Shown: positions 1 through 3,816 of the stretch, piece by piece | How positions within the stretch are numbered: the first letter of the stretch is position 1 | Layout: each line of letters opens with the position of its first letter | NCBI GenBank assembly: GCA_002774055.1 | Contig: PEZL01000041.1 | Coordinates: 1-5,453 of the forward strand | DNA length: 5,453 nucleotides | From: Candidatus Tagabacteria bacterium CG09_land_8_20_14_0_10_41_14 | GTDB taxonomy: Bacteria; Patescibacteriota; Minisyncoccia; JAHISW01; Tagabacteraceae | Direction of reading: 5' to 3' | The notes under the pieces: model-generated | Database searches by the model: none | What the model saw: the letters and a program-made list of their open reading frames with translations, nothing else | What the model was told of the DNA's origin: nothing | Made by a program: the position numbers and the translations under genes

Positions 1-235
1 AATCGCTGCCAATTCTCAAAACATCACCGGTATCAGCGCCTTGAAAGGCGGTTACGAATCTTTTTTGTAAATACGGTAATTGTTTACCGGATGACGGCTT
101 GCGTGGAATTTTCCGTTTTTGTCCCAGCCGCCAATCAACAATGTCCACGCGTCGTTCAAGCGTAAGCAGTTTCTCGCGTAATGAAACGATTTCAACTTGA
201 CATCCCTCGCAGTCTGTAAATTCGTAGATTTGCAT
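1..235 (-). CDS. [NiFe]-hydrogenase small-subunit-like protein, N-terminal part (runs off the window, probably broken)
   Basis: The frame opens at an ATG (235-233) with AAAAGG at 246-241, five bases upstream, and stays open to the window edge (78 codons). Residues 1-39 resemble the start of the small subunit of cytoplasmic NAD(P)-linked [NiFe] hydrogenases (HoxY/HydD type) and the related 20-kDa quinone oxidoreductase family: a beta strand, then TDCEGCQ with Cys9 and Cys12, then a helix and VDIVDWRLGQ. In that family the CxGC cysteines bind the iron-sulfur cluster next to the NiFe large subunit. After about residue 39 the expected acidic 'VEG' stretch is missing and the sequence turns basic and unfamiliar, while another frame of the same strand (126-52) resembles a MerR-type DNA-binding segment. 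I therefore suspect a fragment rather than a working subunit. No partner hydrogenase gene is visible. Family assignment comes from memory of motifs. Confidence 0.42.
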   Translation of the reverse strand, partial: MQIYEFTDCEGCQVEIVSLREKLLTLERRVDIVDWRLGQKRKIPRKPSSGKQLPYLQKRFVTAFQGADTGDVLRIGSD

Positions 236-280
236 AATAACCTTTTCTATGTTAATCTTTGGATAGAACAAAATTCTTTG

Positions 281-285
281 AGGAG
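281..285 (+). promoter_or_regulatory. Ribosome binding site for the four-helix membrane protein
   Basis: AGGAG lies six bases before the ATG at 292. It decides the start: a TTG at 259 in the same frame would add 11 residues but has no such site, and this ribosome binding site would then lie inside the coding region. Confidence 0.7.
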
Positions 286-291
286 ATAAAA

Positions 292-687
292 ATGTGGCTG
301 AAGACCGTGGGGATATTTTTAGGATTAACGTGCGCGCAGGCTTGTTTTGTGGGCGTTTTGCTTTGGATTTTGGATAAAATGCCCGACAAATCTTTTTGGA
401 TTTTTAATTTTTCATCCAGGTGGTCTTTTTTGGCCGGAGCTGTTTTGGCCATGTCGCCGGTCATCCTTGTTGTGAACTATTTCGCGGCGTTTTGGTATAC
501 TTTTGGATACGAGTTGTTTAGTTATTCCAATAAAATTTGGCCGGTGCAGATGCTATTTTTGGGTTCCGGGCCATTGGCTTGGGTTGCGATGATTTATTTT
601 TGGAGAGGAGAACTTCCCGACAAGGGAAACTTTGTGTGGCTTTTGCTTTATGTGTGCGGCGCCATCATCGCCAAGTTGTGGAAATAG
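292..687 (+). CDS. Small membrane protein with four predicted transmembrane helices, function unknown
   Basis: 131 residues from the ATG at 292, chosen for its AGGAG site. Hydrophobic segments lie at about residues 5-27, 46-72, 83-104 and 113-129, so this is almost certainly an integral membrane protein of the cytoplasmic membrane. The last two helices are joined by a short loop reading FWRGELPDKG, which recalls the 'GE-x-P' turn before the last helix of small drug/metabolite-transporter (DMT, SMR-like) proteins. The length and four-helix plan would also fit that group. The resemblance is loose, no substrate can be named, and I do not recognise the family firmly. It stands alone: the gene to its left runs the other way, and a strong hairpin terminator follows 17 bases after the stop, so it is probably transcribed by itself. 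It converges with the thioredoxin/CcdA gene. Confidence 0.72.
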   Translation: MWLKTVGIFLGLTCAQACFVGVLLWILDKMPDKSFWIFNFSSRWSFLAGAVLAMSPVILVVNYFAAFWYTFGYELFSYSNKIWPVQMLFLGSGPLAWVAMIYFWRGELPDKGNFVWLLLYVCGAIIAKLWK

Positions 688-704
688 GAGAGTGGATAAT
701 TTTT

Positions 705-729
705 AACCCCGTTGCGGCGGGGTTTTTTT
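705..729 (+). terminator. Rho-independent terminator of the membrane-protein gene
   Basis: AACCCCG (705-711) pairs perfectly with CGGGGTT (718-724) around a six-base loop, and a run of seven T follows at 723-729. It fits transcripts on the + strand. On the - strand the hairpin is followed by A-rich sequence, so it is a poor terminator for the convergent gene, whose stop codon (730-728) overlaps the T run. Confidence 0.85.
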
Positions 730-1930
730 ATCCGAACATCAGCCATTCGGGCCGGAATATCAAAAGCAGGCCGATAACGAGAATGAGTATTCCCCCGATT
801 AAGGATGAAACACGGCTGTATTTTTGCGTGAGCCCTATGGTTTTTAATGTAGTCATGGCTACGCTAAAAACTATCATATCGTCCAGCATAAAAACAAAGA
901 TATATAATAGTAGATACAAATAATATTGAGCCGTGTTCAGGCTGCTTAAACTAAGAACTTGGGTGTAGATGGCCGGTAATCCGGCGGAACAGATTAATTC
1001 AACCAGGTTTACGGCCCCGGCAAGCAAAACAATGCCCACTAGCGCCAGCCAGATTTTTTTTTCTTCTATTATTTTCTTTAATTTTTCAAAAACCTTTTGC
1101 TGTCTGTTGCCTTTAGAGATTTGGCATACGCCGGCTCTGTTTTTGAGATATTTTTTTAGATAAAAAACGCCGCTTGCGAGCGCGACCATGCCGACGCTAA
1201 TTCTTACCCAAGAGATAAAGCCCAAAAATAAAAATAAGTTAAGCCAGGCGGATAAAAACAAAAAATAAACCAGGGCTGAAGAAGCAAGGAAGGAAAAACC
1301 CAAAACCCACATTCTTTTTCTGTTTTTTATTCCCAAAAGCAGGCTGATAAGAAATAGCAGCACCCACATGGCGCAGGGATTAAAGCCGTCTATCGCGCCT
1401 ATAATTATAGTAAGCAGGGGAAGGGAGAAATTTTTGATTTCCAGTTCGCCCAAAAACGGAACATTTATTTTCTCGGGTATTACTATCTGTGTTGCTGCTC
1501 CTTTGGCTTCGCAGTTTTGTTCAAAATCTTCCACGATCGGGCCGGTAATATCCGGGCATTTTTTCTGCCGGTGTTGTTCAATCAGATTTTTTATCAGCGT
1601 TCCGTGTATCTGGTCATTTTGGTAGCCGATAAAAAATCTGCTGCCGATAAAGGTAACAGGCGCGCCGGTTATTTTTATTGATAATTCTTCCCCCAGTTTT
1701 TGAAGCAATAAAAGACTGTTTTCGTTTTTGGAAATTTCAAATTCCCGTACTTCAAGGTTTTGGTCCCGCAGGATTAATTCATCAAGAAATGCTCTTTCTT
1801 TTGCGCAGTGCGGACAGAGTTCTTCCGTGAAGAAATAAATAATGGTTTTTTCCTGCGCTGAAACAAGAAAAGGCAGGGCGAAAACGGCAAATAGAGCAAA
1901 AAATATTAATAGCTTGCGCATTGTTCGCAT
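728..1930 (-). CDS. Exported thioredoxin-fold domain fused to a CcdA/DsbD-like transmembrane electron carrier
   Basis: 400 residues. Residues 5-25 form a signal peptide or first membrane anchor. Residues 28-120 are a thioredoxin/glutaredoxin-like domain with active site CPHC (Cys39, Cys42) and a cis-proline motif GAPVTF (Pro91). A linker with Cys125 and Cys140 follows. Residues 168-392 hold about six hydrophobic segments with GFNPCAMW (Cys186) and ELICSAGLP (Cys314), matching the paired transmembrane cysteines of CcdA/DsbD proteins. Known members carry electrons from cytoplasmic thioredoxin across the membrane to an outside thiol domain, so this protein probably supplies reducing power, or handles disulfides, at the cell surface with donor and acceptor in one chain. 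The start at 1930 has no Shine-Dalgarno sequence, and a plausible promoter places transcription start next to the ATG. A second ATG at 1921 is possible. There is no sign of damage. Confidence 0.88.
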   Translation of the reverse strand: MRTMRKLLIFFALFAVFALPFLVSAQEKTIIYFFTEELCPHCAKERAFLDELILRDQNLEVREFEISKNENSLLLLQKLGEELSIKITGAPVTFIGSRFFIGYQNDQIHGTLIKNLIEQHRQKKCPDITGPIVEDFEQNCEAKGAATQIVIPEKINVPFLGELEIKNFSLPLLTIIIGAIDGFNPCAMWVLLFLISLLLGIKNRKRMWVLGFSFLASSALVYFLFLSAWLNLFLFLGFISWVRISVGMVALASGVFYLKKYLKNRAGVCQISKGNRQQKVFEKLKKIIEEKKIWLALVGIVLLAGAVNLVELICSAGLPAIYTQVLSLSSLNTAQYYLYLLLYIFVFMLDDMIVFSVAMTTLKTIGLTQKYSRVSSLIGGILILVIGLLLIFRPEWLMFG

Positions 1931-1937
1931 ACTTGCT

Positions 1938-1966
1938 ATTTTAGTATTCAGAAGTTAAAAAAACAA
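1938..1966 (-). promoter_or_regulatory. Possible promoter for the thioredoxin/CcdA fusion gene
   Basis: Read on the - strand, TTGTTT (1966-1961) is followed after 17 bases by TAAAAT (1943-1938), a moderate -35 and a good -10. Transcription would start near 1931, beside the ATG at 1930, which would make the mRNA nearly leaderless and explain the missing ribosome binding site. The -35 matches consensus at only three positions. Confidence 0.38.
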
Positions 1967-1998
1967 TCTTTGAAAACTCTGAAAAGGAGGATGTAAAG

Positions 1999-2455
1999 AT
2001 GAACTTTGAAACCGCGATTAGCAGGCAGGGGATGCCGGTATACGTTTTTCCCATGCCCCATGCTGCCAGTATTGCTCTTGGCATATTGGTTTTTGCGGGC
2101 ACGCGGGATGAAAAATGGCCTGAAGAGGCCGGGCTCGCGCACGCGTTTGAGCATATGCTTTTTCAGGGCAATAGCCGAATGCGCAATTCAAAAGAAATTT
2201 CCGGAGAGATTGATTCTGTTGGCGGCAACTTGAATGCTTTTACAAGTAAAGAGATGACTTTTTATCACAGGGTTGTACCTTGCGCTGCCTTTGATATCGG
2301 CGTGAAATCTCTTGTTGGCCAGGTCAAAAGTTCCTTGTTCAGGGAAAACATCCGCTTGGCAGAGAAACATTGGGGTTGGCAGAGTCGGTGAGCGGTTTTG
2401 GAGAAGGCACTACCCGGCGCCAGCCTCTGTTGCTGTCGTTTTTCATTTATCCTAG
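1999..2455 (+). pseudogene. M16-family zinc protease (insulinase-like), decayed remnant in three frames
   Basis: The start is well formed: AAGGAGG at 1984-1990, eight bases before the ATG. Frame 1 (1999 to about 2349) gives 117 residues typical of an M16 N-terminal domain, including HAFEHM with the HxxEH zinc and catalytic motif (His48, Glu51, His52) and GGNLNAFTSKEMTFYH. Family members run about 400 residues or more, but this frame stops at TGA 2389-2391. Family-like sequence continues in other frames: PLGRETLGLAESVSGF at 2352-2399, then RFWRRHYPAPASVAVVF at 2393-2443, ending at TAG 2453-2455. Compared with a typical M16 protein, about 35 residues are missing at the first junction, including the glutamate that is the third zinc ligand, and a few at the second. 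Everything after about residue 190 is gone. I infer successive small deletions; no active enzyme can come from it. A weak promoter (TTGCTA 1933, TAAAAA 1956) may lie upstream. Confidence 0.8.
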
Positions 2456-2734
2456 GCCGCCCTGCGAATCTGCCACGCATAAACCCAGGGGCATGTAAGG
2501 CGCTCTTTTTAACCCGGCTTCTACGCGCACCATCATGTGTCCAATTGTTGGACCGTTGCCGTGAGTGATAATTATTTTGTAATGAGCTTTTTTAATCAAG
2601 GGCAGTATTTTCTGCATTGATTCTATTGTGTTATCAAATTGCTCGCTGATTGTTCCTTCCTGGCCTTTTTTGATTATTGCGTTGCCGCCCAGCGCCAGAA
2701 CAATTTTTTCTTCCATCTCCTTCTTGGTCATCAT
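2447..2734 (-). pseudogene. arcC: Carbamate kinase, truncated after its first third
   Basis: Up to 95 residues, against about 310 for the family. LALGGNAI (residues 13-20), THGNGPTIGH (57-66) and MPLGLCVADSQGGLG (81-95) match in order the N-terminal nucleotide- and carbamate-binding segments of carbamate kinase, which makes ATP from carbamoyl phosphate and ADP, commonly at the end of arginine deiminase catabolism. The match runs to the GLG just before the TAA at 2449-2447, where relatives continue with Tyr-Met. The remaining two thirds, with the rest of the active site, are absent, and the sequence beyond belongs to the convergent M16 remnant. AAGGAGG (2745-2739) lies four bases from the ATG at 2734 and seven from the next ATG at 2731, which is the likelier start. 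No other arginine deiminase gene is nearby. It may still be translated as a stub, but the kinase is surely inactive. Confidence 0.83.
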
Positions 2735-2749
2735 TTTGCCTCCTTTTTC

Positions 2750-2769
2750 AAACCCCTTCGGGGCTTTTT
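2750..2769. other. Short GC hairpin between tRNA-His and the carbamate kinase remnant
   Basis: CCCC (2753-2756), loop TTC and GGGG (2760-2763), with partly pairing A/T flanks and five T at 2765-2769. Read on the - strand the stem extends by a G-U and two A-U pairs and could end the tRNA-His transcript, but only a short U run follows. On the + strand the T run is better but no + gene ends here. Its role is uncertain. Confidence 0.35.
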
Positions 2770-2807
2770 GTTTTTGAGAAAAAATCCGCGGGTGACTAGA
2801 GGGAACT

Positions 2808-2880
2808 GGGAGACATAGGGGATTTGCACCCCTCCAAACACCTCCACAGGGTGTTGTGCTGCTGCTACACCAATGTCTCC
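2808..2880 (-). tRNA. tRNA-His (anticodon GTG) with unusual D and T loops
   Basis: A full cloverleaf can be drawn. The acceptor stem pairs GGAGACAT with ATGTCTCC over eight pairs, the outermost being the G-1:C73 pair (2880:2809) diagnostic of tRNA-His. The D stem is GTGT/GCAC. The anticodon stem ACACC/GGTGT encloses loop CTGTGGA, anticodon GTG. The T stem is AGGGG/CCCCT. CCA is not fully encoded, so it must be added after processing. The D loop is short (AGCAGCA) and lacks the usual GG, and the T loop is TGCAAAT instead of TTCAAAT, so G18 and U55 both appear changed while G19 and C56 can still pair. It lies 28 bases after the elongation-factor-like gene on the same strand and is probably cut from a shared transcript. 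It could be the cell's normal tRNA-His or a specialised or decayed copy; the intact stems argue against decay. Confidence 0.82.
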
Positions 2881-2885
2881 ATAAG

Positions 2886-2902
2886 CCCCGCCGCCGGCGG
2901 GG
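2886..2902 (-). other. GC-rich hairpin between the elongation-factor-like gene and tRNA-His
   Basis: CCCCGCC (2886-2892) pairs with GGCGGGG (2896-2902) around a three-base loop, starting a few bases after the stop codon at 2909. No U run follows on the - strand, so it is unlikely to terminate. It may protect the 3' end of the mRNA or mark the site where tRNA-His is cut from it. Confidence 0.5.
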
Positions 2903-2908
2903 GATTAA

Positions 2909-3160
2909 TTATTCAACTTTATAAATCTCTGCGCCTTCTTTGGTTGGCTGAACAACCTTGATGGCGATTTTGTCGCCCTTCTTTCCTTTTGCCACCTGTT
3001 CGTGCTCAATTTGCAAGGATTCTATTTTCTGTTCAAATTCTTCGTCGCCCCGCTTTATTTTAATGGTGTCGCCGGTTGAAATTGGTTTTTCCAATTTAAC
3101 CACTACTACCATTGCTTTATTGTAATAATGCGTAACCTTTCCTATTAAAACGTCCGCCAT
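2909..3160 (-). CDS. Elongation-factor-like small beta-barrel protein (EF-Tu domain II type)
   Basis: 83 residues, all of which fit one small beta barrel like domain II of translational GTPases. It opens with IGKVTHYYNKAMVVVVKL (6-23), continues with STGDTIKIKRG (28-38), KIESLQIEHEQV (45-56) and KKGDKIAIKV (60-69), and ends at residue 83. The GDTI and 'kGD-x-AIKV' strands are the recognisable signatures. No GTPase domain is present, so it cannot act as an elongation factor. Such stand-alone proteins are usually annotated 'translation elongation factor-like', and the opening strand also recalls the C-terminal barrel of U32 peptidases. A role in binding RNA or the translation machinery is inference. 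The start has no Shine-Dalgarno sequence and is A/T-rich; a promoter lies about 30 bases upstream. tRNA-His follows on the same strand and probably shares the transcript. Confidence 0.8.
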   Translation of the reverse strand: MADVLIGKVTHYYNKAMVVVVKLEKPISTGDTIKIKRGDEEFEQKIESLQIEHEQVAKGKKGDKIAIKVVQPTKEGAEIYKVE

Positions 3161-3190
3161 AAAAAATATATGATTAATGATAATTTTTAT

Positions 3191-3218
3191 ATTATACTAC
3201 CTTTCTTAAATTTTTCAA
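3191..3218 (-). promoter_or_regulatory. Promoter for the elongation-factor-like gene and tRNA-His
   Basis: On the - strand TTGAAA (3218-3213), a 16-base spacer and a perfect TATAAT (3196-3191). Transcription should start near 3184, leaving a leader of about 24 bases made almost wholly of A and T with no ribosome binding site. The -35 lies about 20 bases before tRNA-Arg, which is read the other way. Confidence 0.62.
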
Positions 3219-3239
3219 TTGTGATAGATTGAAAGTGCT

Positions 3240-3311
3240 GCCCTCGTGGTGAAACGGATATCACACGACGCTTCGGACGTCGCGTTTCGGGTTCAAATCC
3301 TGACGAGGGCG
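3240..3311 (+). tRNA. tRNA-Arg (anticodon TCG)
   Basis: Canonical cloverleaf: acceptor GCCCTCG/CGAGGGC, D stem GTGA/TCAC with GG in the loop, anticodon stem CGACG/CGTCG around CTTCGGA (anticodon TCG, reading CGA and other CGN codons), T stem TCGGG/CCTGA with normal loop TTCAAAT. The discriminator base is G (3311) and no CCA is encoded, so it depends on the CCA-adding enzyme. It is divergent from the elongation-factor-like gene, with about 40 bases between it and that gene's -10 element. I see no convincing + strand promoter there, only a weak TAGATT at 3225, and no clear terminator after it. Confidence 0.95.
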
Positions 3312-3357
3312 TTATTTTTGTTCTCAATAGGTTGGGATTTTAAGTTGCTGTGATTGT

Positions 3358-3373
3358 GTGGGAAAATACCCAC
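3358..3373 (+). other. Short hairpin downstream of tRNA-Arg
   Basis: GTGGG (3358-3362) pairs with CCCAC (3369-3373) around AAAATA. No T run follows directly. It may be a weak terminator or processing signal for tRNA-Arg, or chance. Confidence 0.25.
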
Positions 3374-3404
3374 GGATTCTAGTTTTAGGGGCATTATACC
3401 AAAT

Positions 3405-3432
3405 TTGACAGTTTTTTTCAGGGGATTATAAT
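3405..3432 (+). promoter_or_regulatory. Consensus promoter of hicB, predicted leaderless
   Basis: Perfect TTGACA (3405-3410) and perfect TATAAT (3427-3432) separated by 16 bases. Transcription would be expected to start around 3439-3441, which is the ATG of hicB, and there is no ribosome binding site. This is the strongest promoter in the window. No clear inverted repeat marks an operator over it. Confidence 0.8.
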
Positions 3433-3440
3433 TAAAATAT

Positions 3441-3689
3441 ATGGAGAACTATACTTTTAGAATTATTATCGAACCCGATCGACCGGTTGGTTATCACGGA
3501 TTTGTTCCTTTACTAAGAGGAATTCATACCTGCGGCAAGACCATTGAGGAAGTGAAGAAAAACCTTAAAGAGGCAATTAGGTGTCATGTTCAGGGATTAA
3601 TTAAAGATAAACAACCTATTCCCCAGGAAGAGGAAGCTTTAGAATTGGTCCAGACTTTTTCTCGGAAAGAGCTTAGTTTAATCAAATAA
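3441..3689 (+). CDS. hicB: HicB-family antitoxin
   Basis: 82 residues with the HicB fold signature: an opening strand YTFRIIIEPD (4-13), then GYHGFVPLLRGIHTCGKTIEEV (17-38), where a partly degraded RNase H-like sheet leads to the 'T-x-GkTieEa' turn, then helix NLKEAIRCHVQGLIKD (41-56) and the 'pIP' ending KQPIP (57-61). HicB proteins bind and block HicA, an mRNA-cutting toxin. Many HicB proteins also carry a C-terminal DNA-binding domain for autorepression, but here only about 20 residues follow and no such domain is evident, so strong autoregulation is doubtful. The stop codon overlaps the next start (TAATG), the usual coupling with hicA, but that gene is a remnant. The start is fixed by a perfect promoter ending at the ATG. 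The antitoxin seems intact and possibly well expressed without a local toxin. Confidence 0.85.
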   Translation: MENYTFRIIIEPDRPVGYHGFVPLLRGIHTCGKTIEEVKKNLKEAIRCHVQGLIKDKQPIPQEEEALELVQTFSRKELSLIK

Positions 3690-3766
3690 TGCCGAGGCTT
3701 CCGATAATTAAAGCCAAAGTTAGTGTAGAAGAATTTATTATAATTTTGAGAAGAAAAAATAAATAA
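3689..3766 (+). pseudogene. hicA: HicA toxin remnant, in-frame internal deletion
   Basis: 25 codons starting at an ATG that overlaps the hicB stop. The first ten residues, MPRLPIIKAK, match the usual opening of HicA (M-P-x-L-P-x-x-x-x-K). The last fifteen, VSVEEFIIILRRKNK, match the usual ending ('aGISVEEFlelL'). The roughly 50 residues normally between them, with the double-stranded-RNA-binding-like fold and the catalytic histidine of the 'GSH' motif, are missing. The two ends are joined in frame, so one internal deletion explains it. The peptide cannot be an RNA-cutting toxin; whether it is made or still touches HicB is unknown. The match rests on two short segments, but their order and the position right after hicB make it convincing. 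Confidence 0.72.
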
Positions 3767-3816
3767 TCTTTTGTTTTCTTGAAGCACTAAAGAACCTGTA
3801 AAAAATATCTGATGTT

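Noticed and set aside
259..291. TTG start at 259 for the four-helix membrane protein
   Set aside because: It has no ribosome binding site and would place the good AGGAG inside the coding sequence.
705..729. Bidirectional terminator shared by the two convergent genes
   Set aside because: Only the + strand has a T run after the stem; the - strand side continues with A's.
1368..1625. Open frame on the + strand opposite the thioredoxin/CcdA gene
   Set aside because: It lies wholly inside a clear protein family on the other strand and has no recognisable domain or start signal.
2389..2391. TGA in the M16 gene as a recoded glycine or tryptophan codon, as in some related phyla
   Set aside because: Reading through it gives no M16-like sequence in that frame; the family match continues in shifted frames. 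The large cca frame uses no TGA and has normal tryptophan codons.
2345..2400. Programmed frameshifting or bypassing to join the M16 pieces
   Set aside because: Conserved residues, including the third zinc ligand, are absent from the DNA, so no frame change could restore the protein, and the C-terminal half is missing.
2447..2449. Simple nonsense mutation at the end of the carbamate kinase fragment (TAT to TAA where relatives have Tyr)
   Set aside because: Sequence after the stop does not resume carbamate kinase in any frame, so truncation by a junction fits better.
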